The translations under genes and the position numbers were made by a program. The notes under the pieces are model-generated. The model saw only the letters and a list, made by a program, of their open reading frames with translations, did no database searches and was not told where the DNA came from. Shown in pieces: positions 1-8,064 of a DNA stretch of 57,233 nucleotides. Where the stretch lies: assembly GCA_001003605.1 (NCBI GenBank), contig LCPL01000009.1, positions 1 through 57,233 on the forward strand, written 5' to 3'. Numbering within the stretch: position 1 is the stretch's first letter; each line of letters starts with the position of its first letter. The DNA is from Parcubacteria group bacterium GW2011_GWC2_48_17. Lineage in GTDB: Bacteria > Patescibacteriota > Minisyncoccia > Phycocordibacterales > UBA10002.

Positions 1-98
1 GATACAACCCCCGTCCTCGCCGACTCGGACACCCCCTTTGTTAAGGGGGATACAACCCCCGTCCTCGCCGACTCGGACACCCCCTTTGTTAAGGGGGA
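1..98. repeat. 48-bp tandem direct repeat, two copies
   Basis: Two consecutive copies of a 48-bp unit starting GATACAACCCCCGTCCTCGC at positions 1 and 49. Each copy contains the dyad CCCCCTT-TGTT-AAGGGGG, so each can form a hairpin. The array may continue beyond the left edge of the window. Nothing suggests CRISPR: the units abut with no spacers. Confidence 0.85.
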
Positions 99-174
99 TT
101 TTCCGATTCATTATACCAGATTCTTTCTTACTCATGTTGCGCATAGATTTCGATTTTTTGTTACAATTGAGCGC

Positions 175-1458
175 ATGATTTCGCGTAAAAGAATTTTCTT
201 TCCGACTCTCTTCATACTGGCAGCGCTTTTGATGACTGTCGCGGTCGCGGTCAAGATAAGGCCTACTCAGGCAGACAAAGATGACGTTATCTTGGCTGAC
301 AGAGTTGAGAAAGTGTCCAGAAACGAAACTAACGCTCCCAATATTGATTCTGATGGTGATAGTCTCAAGGATTGGGAAGAAACGCTTCGTGGAACCAATC
401 CGCAAAATCCAGACAGCGACGGCGACAGAACCTTTGATGGCGAAGAAGTCATTAAAAGCAGAAACCCGCTTTTGGCGGGACCAAATGATTTGATTAAAGA
501 AAAAACGGCCGCCATAAAGTCAGGTAGTGAGACGCAGGATGGCGTATCCACCAAAGCCGGAACCCCGAGTATAACTACAACTCCGAATGGAGTGCTTTCT
601 CAAGCACCCGAAGTTCTAATGCCGACGATTTTGTCGGCTTTTCCTGATAGAGTTCGCAAGGGAGACACAGTCACCATTACCGGCGTCAATTTCACTCCGA
701 CAAACAACACAATCTCCCTGATAGATGGGCCAGCTAATCAGCGTTTTTACGGACTCGCCTCTCCCGACGGCAAAACACTAACCTTTGTATATAGTCCGCC
801 GGAAATTGAAATTATGACCGAAGCGGAAATAAGGGCATTGCCAGCGAACATTGTTGACCAAATTGAAAGACCGCTCCAAGCGGCTGGTATGACCATTGCC
901 GACGCGCTCAAGTCATACTCTGAATATGGAATAAAGAGCGAAGCCGAGTTGCGGTCACGCCTTGAGAGTGGCGGGCAGAGATTTGAAGATGTTTATCACT
1001 ATTTTTTTGTGCAAATTGAAAACGCGCAAGGTAGTAGCAAGTCGGAAATTCCTCTCCTGCACGGTTTGCCCAAGATGGTATCCGACCTCGCTTCCGTCAA
1101 CTCTCCGTTATTTAGTTTTTCAACCATTAAAAAAAGCCTACAGAGTTTGCTCCGAAAAGTTACGCCCGTCGCGTACGCGCAAATGGGACAGCAGGGGGGA
1201 GGATTTTTCTCCATTGTACTGATTTGCACCTGCAATTTCGATGGCTGGATGGATTATATGAACGATTACAGCGGAGGCGGTAGCGGTTTGTGGAAGTTCA
1301 CATGGGGTACGATATCAGATGCTGGGTTCGCGTTCGGAGCTGGCTATTGGCTTGGCGGCTATACGCAAGGAGGCGCTACTTGTTCAGTCGGAGTTCGTCC
1401 TTATTGCGCGGACATTTCAGGCAGTACGAGGAAAAGGCCATTTGGCACCTCAATGTGA
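175..1458 (+). CDS. secreted/anchored protein with calcium-binding type-3 repeats and an IPT/TIG domain
   Basis: A 427-aa protein of unknown function, probably exported. Residues 5-27 form a hydrophobic signal or anchor. Residues 57-93 carry two acidic Asp-rich loops (DSDGDSLKDWEE and DSDGDRTFDGEE) typical of thrombospondin type-3-like Ca2+-binding repeats. Residues about 150-290 fit an IPT/TIG immunoglobulin-like fold (FPDRVRKGDTVTITGVNF). The C-terminal part is Gly/Tyr/Cys rich. The ATG at 175 is the first good start. The stop overlaps the 3' end of the convergent rsmA by 9 nt. Architecture suggests a cell-surface adhesive or structural protein; this is inference. Confidence 0.75.
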   Translation: MISRKRIFFPTLFILAALLMTVAVAVKIRPTQADKDDVILADRVEKVSRNETNAPNIDSDGDSLKDWEETLRGTNPQNPDSDGDRTFDGEEVIKSRNPLLAGPNDLIKEKTAAIKSGSETQDGVSTKAGTPSITTTPNGVLSQAPEVLMPTILSAFPDRVRKGDTVTITGVNFTPTNNTISLIDGPANQRFYGLASPDGKTLTFVYSPPEIEIMTEAEIRALPANIVDQIERPLQAAGMTIADALKSYSEYGIKSEAELRSRLESGGQRFEDVYHYFFVQIENAQGSSKSEIPLLHGLPKMVSDLASVNSPLFSFSTIKKSLQSLLRKVTPVAYAQMGQQGGGFFSIVLICTCNFDGWMDYMNDYSGGGSGLWKFTWGTISDAGFAFGAGYWLGGYTQGGATCSVGVRPYCADISGSTRKRPFGTSM

Positions 1459-2268
1459 GTAGAGAGCGGCTACCAAAGAGCGCCATTGCTGAAGGGTAAG
1501 ATTCTCGGCGCGAGATTTTTCCGCTATGCCGCATTGGATGAGTTTTTCCGAATCCACGCCCAAATTTGACGCAAGCAATTTTCGCGGATGCGCGAATCCT
1601 TTTTTAAGCAACTCAAAAAATCTTTTCTCCCTCTCTTTTACAAGGTTAAACCTTGTAACAGTTGGCGGCTGAGCCAGGCCGTCAGAAAAGATGGATTTTG
1701 AGATATTCTCTATCGCGATAATCGCTGAATCCACCTTTGGGGGCGGCGAAAATGCGCCGGCTTTTACAGTATCAATATATATTGGCGTTCCGTAAGCTTT
1801 TACGCTTATAGAAAGAATACTTTCCTTCCCGTCGCGCGCGACAATCCTTTTCGCCACTTCTTTTTGCAGTAACAGCGCCATCGCAGACGGTTGTGTATCC
1901 GACTCCAAAAACTTTCTAATAAACGCTCCAGTAATATAGTAGGGAATGTTTGCAACTAGCTTATACCTATTCCCATAATTCCTAATTCCTAATTCATAAT
2001 TCAGTATATCGGCGTGAATAAGTCCCAGCTTTCCTGAGGCGATTTCGGTTGCGAATTTCTGTCGGAGAATCGGAATCAGCCGGTCATCTTTTTCTACCGC
2101 AATAACTCTTCCTGCACGCAGAAGCAAAAGTTCCGTCAGCGCCCCTTCGCCCGGGCCAACTTCAAGGACGGTATCGCAAGGAGAAAGACGAGCCGCTTCA
2201 ACAATCTTCGCGAGCGCACTTTTTGAGCGGAGAAAATGCTGACCTAGAGACTTTTTTGCGTGAAGCAT
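1450..2268 (-). CDS. rsmA: 16S rRNA (adenine1518-N6/adenine1519-N6)-dimethyltransferase RsmA (KsgA)
   Basis: 272 aa, normal length for the family. It dimethylates two adjacent adenines in the 3' terminal hairpin of 16S rRNA during small-subunit maturation, using S-adenosylmethionine. Visible motifs: N-terminal KKSLGQHFL (residues 5-13), the SAM-binding loop LEVGPGEGALTELLL (35-49), acidic VEKD (58-61) and the catalytic NIPYY (107-111). Residues 89-100 (NYELGIRNYGNR), between motif HADIL and the catalytic strand, are encoded by a short-word repeat (1966-2006) of the same type that fills intergenic junctions here. It converges on the upstream secreted-protein gene. Confidence 0.95.
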   Translation of the reverse strand: MLHAKKSLGQHFLRSKSALAKIVEAARLSPCDTVLEVGPGEGALTELLLLRAGRVIAVEKDDRLIPILRQKFATEIASGKLGLIHADILNYELGIRNYGNRYKLVANIPYYITGAFIRKFLESDTQPSAMALLLQKEVAKRIVARDGKESILSISVKAYGTPIYIDTVKAGAFSPPPKVDSAIIAIENISKSIFSDGLAQPPTVTRFNLVKEREKRFFELLKKGFAHPRKLLASNLGVDSEKLIQCGIAEKSRAENLTLQQWRSLVAALYSH

Positions 2269-2274
2269 GCAAAG

Positions 2275-2340
2275 AGCGTACAGCGTTTAGCGTTTAGCGT
2301 CTAGTTAAGAACATTGTCACTAAACGCTCTACGCTAACCG
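2275..2340. repeat. short-word junction repeat, TAGCGTT type
   Basis: Between rsmA and the helicase gene. A left cluster of AGCGTTTAGCGTTTAGCGT faces a right cluster with ACTAAACGCTCTACGCTAA; the two are roughly complementary and could pair across a short spacer. The right cluster reaches into the last codons of the helicase gene. Confidence 0.7.
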
Positions 2341-4310
2341 CAGTCTACGACTATTCCACTAGTCGCTTCTTCTATCTGCAAGAATTCCTCGTCAATGTCA
2401 AAAATAAATTCCGAAGGCATTGTAACTTGTCGTGAGCCGAAGATAGTTCGCACTCCGGCGTATGTAAGAAATATCTTTTTCTTCGCCCTCGTGAGCGCCA
2501 CATAAAAAAGCCGCCGCTCTTCCTCCTCCGCGCTTTCGTCCTGTGTTTCATTCAATCTCTCGTGTGGAAACAGGCCCTCTTCAAGCCCAGCAATAAATAC
2601 ATACTCAAATTCAAGACCCTTTGAAGCATGCACGGTCATGAGCCGCACCGCCACTTTTTCATCCTTGAGTTCATCTTGGTCGCTTTGGAGCGCTACATCG
2701 GTGAGAAACTTGTCTACCATTTCGCTACAGACTCCGCCAGCCGGAGGATGGTCATAACGCGTCGCAAATGTGACAAGTTCTTTAATATTTTCGAGCCGCT
2801 CCTCATCTTCCGCGCCGCCTTTCTTAAATTCTGCCTCTAGCCCGCTTTTAGCCATTATCCATTTAATGGCCTCGGAAAGAGCAACAGCGCTAAGTCGGTG
2901 TTTTAGCTCGTCGAGGAGTTTTCTAAACGCGGAGATTTTCTCGCGCATTGTTGCCGGAAGCCCGTTTTCCTTTCCGGCAAGAATCTTAAGAAGCGTTACT
3001 TTGCCGATGCCTCGTGGCGGAACATTGATGATACGGCGAAAATCCCCCATACTTTCCGGATTGAGAGCGGCCCGAACATAGGCGAGTATATCTTTCACTT
3101 CTTTTCGCTCAAAAAATCGCACTCCAAGCACTTGATACGGCACTTCTTCGCGCAAAAACGCTTCTTCAAGCGCGCGGCTCTGGAAATTCGCGCGAAAAAG
3201 CACGGCTATCTCGCTTGGCGAAACGCCCTCGGCTATGAGCTTTTTGGAACGCATAGCAATGAAAGAGGCCTCCTCCGCCTCATCATACGCCGTGAACAGG
3301 CCAATTTTTTCGCCCAGAACCCCTTTGGTGAAAAGTATTTTTTCTTTTCTCCGCTTATTTTTCTTGATAACACTGTTCGCTACTGCGAGAATGGTTTGCG
3401 TCGAGCGGTAGTTTTCTTCAAGGAGCACTATCTTGGCGCTTGGGTAATCTTTCTCAAAGTGAAGGATATTTTTAATGGCGGCGCCCCTCCACTCATAAAT
3501 ATTTTGGTCCGGGTCACCCACAACCGCGATGTTCTTATGCTCCTTTGCCAAGAGTTTCGCGATTATGTACTGCGCGTGATTTGTGTCTTGATATTCGTCT
3601 ATGTGAATATAGCTCCAGACTTTTTGGTAGTGTTCTCTCACCGACTTTTCCTCATCTAGTAGTACCGCGGTTTTAAGTAGCAGGTCGTCAAAATCTAGAG
3701 CCTTTTCTCTCTTAAGTATCGCCTCGTATTTTTCCCAGACACTCCCGACAATTTCCTGGAAATATCCGGTGTTTCCACGCTCCAGAAACGCATCCAGCCT
3801 CACCATATTCCCTTTTTCGCGACTGATAGCGGAAAGAATCTTGCCCGGTTCAAAACTTTTGGGGTCAAGGCCACTCTCTTTTATCGCTTCTCTCATGGCG
3901 CTTATAGAATCGCCGCGGTCAAAGATGGCAAAACGCTTTGATAAGCCAAGCCTATGGCTATTTTCGCGAAGTATATGCACGCCAAGCGCGTGGAATGTGC
4001 CAAGCCATGGGAAGCGGTTAGCGTGTAGCGTGTAGCGGTTAGTGGAAGAGTCAAAGCCATCTTCTTGACTTAGGGTTCGGTTGCCAGAGATGAGTTCATG
4101 CACCCTATCTTTCATCTCCTTGGCTGCTTTATTCGTAAACGTAATAGCTAAAATCGCCTCAGGCGGCACTCCCTGTTTGATGAGGTGAAAGATGCGATGC
4201 GTAATTACACGCGTTTTCCCTGCCCCGGCTCCCGCAACGATAAGTAGAGGGCCTTTTGTATAAAGCACCGCTGCTGTCTGACGACTATTGAGGCCCTCAA
4301 GGTATTTCAT
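2334..4310 (-). CDS. pcrA: UvrD/PcrA-type superfamily 1 DNA helicase
   Basis: ATP-dependent 3'-5' DNA helicase acting in repair and in removing RecA or replication barriers. From the ATG at 4310 the product is 658 aa. Motifs: Q motif GLNSRQTAAV, Walker A VAGAGAGKTRVITHR, motif Ia ITFTNKAAKEM, Walker B HIDEYQDTNHAQY, motif III GDPDQNIYEWRGA, motif IV ENYRST, motif V VRLMTVHASKGLEFE and motif VI RRLFYVALTRAKK. A longer frame opens at 4415, but its extra residues come from intergenic word repeats, so 4310 is preferred. Residues about 78-100 include an insertion (STNRYTLHANR) encoded by a TAGCGTGTAGCG word repeat just before the PWLGTFHALG motif. pcrA versus uvrD cannot be settled. Confidence 0.93.
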   Translation of the reverse strand: MKYLEGLNSRQTAAVLYTKGPLLIVAGAGAGKTRVITHRIFHLIKQGVPPEAILAITFTNKAAKEMKDRVHELISGNRTLSQEDGFDSSTNRYTLHANRFPWLGTFHALGVHILRENSHRLGLSKRFAIFDRGDSISAMREAIKESGLDPKSFEPGKILSAISREKGNMVRLDAFLERGNTGYFQEIVGSVWEKYEAILKREKALDFDDLLLKTAVLLDEEKSVREHYQKVWSYIHIDEYQDTNHAQYIIAKLLAKEHKNIAVVGDPDQNIYEWRGAAIKNILHFEKDYPSAKIVLLEENYRSTQTILAVANSVIKKNKRRKEKILFTKGVLGEKIGLFTAYDEAEEASFIAMRSKKLIAEGVSPSEIAVLFRANFQSRALEEAFLREEVPYQVLGVRFFERKEVKDILAYVRAALNPESMGDFRRIINVPPRGIGKVTLLKILAGKENGLPATMREKISAFRKLLDELKHRLSAVALSEAIKWIMAKSGLEAEFKKGGAEDEERLENIKELVTFATRYDHPPAGGVCSEMVDKFLTDVALQSDQDELKDEKVAVRLMTVHASKGLEFEYVFIAGLEEGLFPHERLNETQDESAEEEERRLFYVALTRAKKKIFLTYAGVRTIFGSRQVTMPSEFIFDIDEEFLQIEEATSGIVVDCG

Positions 4311-4325
4311 GGCGTGAACACTATA

Positions 4326-4440
4326 GCATGAAGAGAGAAGGTAGACGGTAGACAGTAGAAGGTAGCGGGTAGAAGATAGCGTTTCGTCTTGAATATTTCG
4401 TTTTCTTTCTACCATCTACTATCTACCTTCTACCCCCTGT
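4326..4440. repeat. short-word junction repeat, GTAGAAG type
   Basis: A purine-rich cluster (GGTAGACGGTAGACAGTAGA) and a facing pyrimidine-rich cluster (CTACCATCTACTATCTACC) separated by about 30 nt, upstream of the helicase start. The arms are approximately complementary. No T-tract of a classical terminator is evident. Confidence 0.7.
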
Positions 4441-4474
4441 CACTTTCCGTTGTCCACAGGGAGGGATTTTTTGA

Positions 4475-4503
4475 TTGACATTACAAGTCGTATCGGCTAT
4501 TGT
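4475..4503 (+). promoter_or_regulatory. sigma70-type promoter of the LysM-M23 gene
   Basis: TTGACA at 4475-4480, 17-bp spacer, TATTGT at 4498-4503, giving a start near 4510 and a long (about 240 nt) 5' leader before the ATG at 4751. The -35 is perfect and the -10 matches 4 of 6. Confidence 0.5.
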
Positions 4504-4538
4504 ATATAGGTCCTGAATGACCGAAAGGTAGACCAAAA

Positions 4539-4559
4539 TGGCCTCATAAGGCCGTTTTT
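4539..4559 (+). terminator. terminator-like hairpin in the leader of the LysM-M23 gene
   Basis: GGCCT-CATA-AGGCC followed by GTTTTTA, about 30 nt after the predicted start of transcription and about 190 nt before the coding sequence. Its position suggests attenuation or a short leader RNA. The remaining leader to 4750 has no gene I can support and matches no riboswitch I can name. Confidence 0.4.
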
Positions 4560-4750
4560 AATGGAAGGAAGCTCCGAACGATAACCGAGAGCAGAACTTT
4601 TAAGCAATCTAATCGATGCATACATCATAAATACGGAAATCCACGTAATTCCTCTTTGGGTTTCTGCCTTTTTGATAGCATGATTGGTTTCTGAAGAGTT
4701 TTCCTTCCGGCCTTTCTTTTATATCAGCATCAACTAACAACAGTCGCTGT

Positions 4751-5848
4751 ATGTCTGGTCCTCGTCCAGAGAGCCGACAGACACCCCGAACTTCGCTCGT
4801 ACACGGCTACTCCATTTTCGGCTGGTTTTTCACTAAGGTAGCTCCTTACGCGCAGAGTGTGACAACACTCCTTTTCATCTTTGGGTTCTTTGTAACGCCG
4901 ATTGAAACGCACGCCGGCGTTATCTCTTTTGTCGCAAGTCTTTTTACGGAAAAAGCCGAAGCCGAAATCACCTCGCCAGCAGTTAATTCCCAGAATGTAT
5001 GGCTTCTTTCCGCAGCGCTAAATCCTGACCCGAATCCTGGAAAGGGCGGAGGAGATATCACCGTTGTTGGTGGCGTCGCGCTCCTTTCGGAAACCGGTCC
5101 CGAAGGCACACTCGCGGACATTGAGGAAAATCAGAGCTCCACTATAAGCATTTATGTGGTTCGGAGGGGCGATACGTTAGGCACCATCGCCAAAATGTTT
5201 GGTGTAACAACCAATACGGTTGCTTGGGCAAACAACATCAAAGGAGGAATCATTCACGAAGGGGAAACACTTATCATTCTTCCCATTTCCGGCGTTCGCC
5301 ACAACGTGCAAAAGGGCGATACGCTTCAGAGCATCGGGAAGAAATACAAAGCGGATGTTACCGAAATCGCGGAGTACAACCACATAACAGAAAGAGCCGC
5401 GCTTGCTGTCGGCGACATCATTCTGGTTCCCGACGGTGAAATCGCCGCGTCTCCCGCGGCGGGAAGGACGGCGACGCTTCGCGGCGCGAATGGTCCCAAT
5501 CTTGACGGATACTATCTTCGCCCTATTATCGGTGGCCGCAAGACGCAGGGACTCCACGGCTACAACGGCGTTGACCTTGCAACATATCTCGGCGCCCCGA
5601 TTCTTGCGTCAGCGGCTGGTGATGTTATTATCGCGCGCGACATCGGATGGAACGGCGGATACGGAAAATATATCGTCATTGCTCACGATAATGGAACGCA
5701 AACTCTCTATGCCCACAACAGCCAGAATGTAGTGTCGGGCGGTCAGCGCGTGGTACGCGGCCAGATCATAGGTTACGTTGGTTCTACGGGCCGCTCCACC
5801 GGAGCACATCTTCACTTTGAAGTCCGTGGAGCGAGGAATCCATTCTAG
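4751..5848 (+). CDS. LysM-repeat M23 peptidoglycan endopeptidase
   Basis: 365-aa exported murein hydrolase or its activator. A hydrophobic segment at about residues 27-50 anchors or exports it. Two LysM glycan-binding modules follow: IYVVRRGDTLGTIAKMFGV (from 134) and HNVQKGDTLQSIGKKY (from 184). The C-terminal M23 domain (about 260-365) has HGYNGVD (269-275), YAH (320-322) and HLHFEVR (353-359). H322 and the HLH histidines match the LAS zinc site. At the first ligand position the His lies six residues before the Asp rather than four, with Tyr271 at the usual place. Acts outside the membrane in cell-wall remodelling. The long leader suggests post-transcriptional control. Confidence 0.9.
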   Translation: MSGPRPESRQTPRTSLVHGYSIFGWFFTKVAPYAQSVTTLLFIFGFFVTPIETHAGVISFVASLFTEKAEAEITSPAVNSQNVWLLSAALNPDPNPGKGGGDITVVGGVALLSETGPEGTLADIEENQSSTISIYVVRRGDTLGTIAKMFGVTTNTVAWANNIKGGIIHEGETLIILPISGVRHNVQKGDTLQSIGKKYKADVTEIAEYNHITERAALAVGDIILVPDGEIAASPAAGRTATLRGANGPNLDGYYLRPIIGGRKTQGLHGYNGVDLATYLGAPILASAAGDVIIARDIGWNGGYGKYIVIAHDNGTQTLYAHNSQNVVSGGQRVVRGQIIGYVGSTGRSTGAHLHFEVRGARNPF

Positions 5849-5851
5849 CCA

Positions 5852-5956
5852 GAAAGTAGAAAGTAGCTAGTAGAAAGTAGTTAATAGGCAAGAAAGAACC
5901 GCGCGAAAGACGTGGTTTTTCCTTCTACCTTCTACTCTCTACCTTCTACCGACTTA
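5852..5956. repeat. short-word junction repeat, GTAGAAAG type
   Basis: GTAGAAAGTAGCTAGTAG in one cluster and CTTCTACCTTCTACTCTCTA in the facing cluster, between the convergent LysM-M23 and comM genes. The arms can pair, so this may serve as a bidirectional terminator. Confidence 0.65.
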
Positions 5957-5960
5957 TTCT

Positions 5961-7535
5961 CTAGCTATCGGCAATCTGTTTCGGCCGGTACTGGAGCGCT
6001 TCCATAAGGTCGCTTTCGAGAACATCTTCGTGGCCTTCAAGGTCGGCGACGGTGCGGGCGAGTTTTATGAGGCGATGGTAAGAGCGAGCGGATAAGTCGT
6101 GCTTTTTGGCGGCGATGTTCAGCGTTTTCTTCACTTCATCCGACAGAGGAATCGCGGCGGCAATGTCTCTTGCCCCAACTTCGCTGTTAGTTTTGAACGG
6201 GAGTTTCAGTTGCTGGTATCTCTCCTCGGCCCGCGTCCGCGCCGCCGCTACCCTTTTACGAACCGTTTCGCTCGCCTCCTCGCCTCCTCGGCCTTCCGTC
6301 AGCTTTTCATGCTCCACGACCGAAACCTCGGTCCAGAGGTCAATGCGGTCCACAATCGGTCCGGATATTTTTCGCTTGTAACGGGCTATCTCATGTCCGG
6401 CGCAGGAACAATTCTTCCCTTTCACTCCTCTGTTGCCGCATGGACAAGGGTTCATGGCGGCGATAAGCGTGAAATGCGCCGGAAACTTCGCCGAACCTTT
6501 AACACGCGCCACATTCACAATACGGTCTTCAAGCGGCTGGCGGAGCGCGTCAATAACGCGCCGTTCAAATTCCGGAAATTCATCAAGAAAAAGAACCCCT
6601 CGGTGTGCAAGCGTAATTTCTCCAGGCTTCGGTATTGACCCACCACCGACGAGAGCAATGTAAGATGCGGTATGATGCGGAGCGCGCAGTGGCGGATAAG
6701 TAATAAGCGGTTCTTGAAGCACTCCCGCGACCGAGTGAATGCCCGTAACTTCAAGGGCTTCTTCAAGAGCGAGCGGAGGAAGAATCGAAATAAACGCTTT
6801 CGCAAGCAGCGTCTTTCCGGTTCCTGGCGGTCCCCACATGGCGATGTTGTGTCCTCCCGCCGCGGCGATTTCGAGTCCGCGCTTAGCGGTTCGCTGGCCT
6901 TTTACATCCGCAAAATCAACTTGATATTCGCGTGTTCCCACTTCGAATTTTGTTTGCGGCACTGGTTTAAGTTTGCGTTTCTGTATAAACGGGCAGTCCT
7001 CATCTGGCAAAATATCTTTTTCCGCGAGATGCGCCACAAGTTCCCAAAGATTCTTCACCCCGTACACCTGAATACCGGAAATGAGAGCGGCTTCTTTGGC
7101 ATTTTCAAGCGGAACATAGACTTCTTTGAATCCAGCGCGCTTCGCTTCGCGAACGATAGGAAGCACGCCATCAACTGGCTGCACCTTTCCCTCCAGCGAG
7201 AGTTCTCCTACGAAGAGTTTGTCCCCCACTTTGGCCGGGAGATATTTTGACGCGACAAGATAACCGATTGCCATTGGAAGGTCAAAACTAGGACCCTCCT
7301 TTTTAACATCCGCGGGCGCGAGGGAAATAACAATTTTGTGATTCTTCTGCCTCGGGGATTTGAAGCCGGTATTTTTAATTGCCGCTGATATTCTATCCTT
7401 CGCCTCCTCCACCGCTTTGTCTGGAAGTCCCACGATTGAAAACGCGTTGAGGCCTTTTGAGAGGTCGACTTCAACGCGTACCAGATTCGTTTTAAGAAGA
7501 TGGACTTGGGCGGAGGAAACGGTAGCGAATGACAT
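5961..7535 (-). CDS. comM: ComM/YifB family AAA+ ATPase (Mg-chelatase-like)
   Basis: 524 aa, typical length. Family members are hexameric helicases that promote branch migration during integration of transformed DNA. N-terminal S5-fold/Lon-like domain: VEVDLSKGLNAFSIVGLP (about 21-38) and ISLAPADVKKEGPSFDLP. AAA+ core with Walker A WGPPGTGKTLLAKAF near residue 235, Walker B VLFLDEFPEF, sensor region AAMNPCPCGNRG and a C-terminal Mg_chelatase domain (SARSYHRLIKLARTVADLEG). With the type IV pilus operon at 51-57 kb it fits competence for DNA uptake, which is inference. Confidence 0.95.
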   Translation of the reverse strand: MSFATVSSAQVHLLKTNLVRVEVDLSKGLNAFSIVGLPDKAVEEAKDRISAAIKNTGFKSPRQKNHKIVISLAPADVKKEGPSFDLPMAIGYLVASKYLPAKVGDKLFVGELSLEGKVQPVDGVLPIVREAKRAGFKEVYVPLENAKEAALISGIQVYGVKNLWELVAHLAEKDILPDEDCPFIQKRKLKPVPQTKFEVGTREYQVDFADVKGQRTAKRGLEIAAAGGHNIAMWGPPGTGKTLLAKAFISILPPLALEEALEVTGIHSVAGVLQEPLITYPPLRAPHHTASYIALVGGGSIPKPGEITLAHRGVLFLDEFPEFERRVIDALRQPLEDRIVNVARVKGSAKFPAHFTLIAAMNPCPCGNRGVKGKNCSCAGHEIARYKRKISGPIVDRIDLWTEVSVVEHEKLTEGRGGEEASETVRKRVAAARTRAEERYQQLKLPFKTNSEVGARDIAAAIPLSDEVKKTLNIAAKKHDLSARSYHRLIKLARTVADLEGHEDVLESDLMEALQYRPKQIADS

Positions 7536-7540
7536 AGCAG

Positions 7541-7604
7541 TGTTAGCTTACTAGCTGTTTAGCTTCTGTTCTAGAAAGCTAGCAAGCTAAAAAGCTAGCC
7601 AGCT
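7541..7604. repeat. short-word junction repeat, TAGCTTACTAGC type
   Basis: Words GTTAGCTTACTAGCTGTTTA and AGCTAGCAAGCTAAAAAGCT face each other between comM and the DksA-like gene. The same family recurs at 29516-29662, 53973-54058 and 57019-57057. Confidence 0.65.
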
Positions 7605-7959
7605 ATTTCATGTGTGCTTTGCATGTCGTTGCCGACGGATTCGCTTCAAGGCGAGCTGTTTCGATTTCTTTCCCGCACACAGAGCAGGTGCCGTATGTTC
7701 CGTCTTTGATTTTATTCAATGAGACATTAATCTCACCAAGGCGGGATTCAAGCTGACGCACAAGCGCCACATTCTCTTCGAATGACTCGAGTTTATCCGC
7801 AACCTCATCTCGCTCCGCAGGTCTCTCTTCCGCGGTAGCTATCGGCTCCCAGTCAGCCGCATTTTCTGGATTGCGCCGCCCCACTGTTCCAAGTTCATTC
7901 TCAACAAGTTCTTTTTCTTCGAGCAATTTCTTTTTGAATATGTTCGTGTCCATGATCAT
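7603..7959 (-). CDS. DksA/TraR-family zinc-finger protein
   Basis: 118-aa small protein. The N-terminal half is an acidic coiled-coil hairpin region (KKLLEEKELVENELG). The C-terminus has the DksA-type zinc finger YGTCSVCGKEIETARLEAN followed by TTCKAH. The fourth ligand is His instead of Cys (CxxC-x17-CxxH). Family members bind the RNA polymerase secondary channel and modulate transcription, or are general-stress relatives. Alternative start at the third residue. It lies alone between two word-repeat junctions. Confidence 0.85.
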   Translation of the reverse strand: MIMDTNIFKKKLLEEKELVENELGTVGRRNPENAADWEPIATAEERPAERDEVADKLESFEENVALVRQLESRLGEINVSLNKIKDGTYGTCSVCGKEIETARLEANPSATTCKAHMK

Positions 7960-7979
7960 AAAGCTATGATATCACAGAA

Positions 7980-8064
7980 GCGTATAGCGTACAGCGTTTA
8001 GCGTTTAGTCAAGAAAATCAAAACATGAAACTCTTTCACTATACGCTAACCGCTAGACGCTATC
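7980..8064. repeat. short-word junction repeat, TAGCGTT type
   Basis: GCGTATAGCGTACAGCGTTT and facing CTATACGCTAACCGCTAGAC around a 30-nt spacer between the DksA-like gene and its upstream neighbour. Potential long imperfect hairpin. Confidence 0.65.

Noticed and set aside
1-98. CRISPR-like array
   Set aside because: Repeats abut with no spacers and only two copies are visible.
4311-4415. 35-codon extension of the helicase gene
   Set aside because: Encoded by intergenic GTAGAAG words; family similarity starts at the ATG at 4310.
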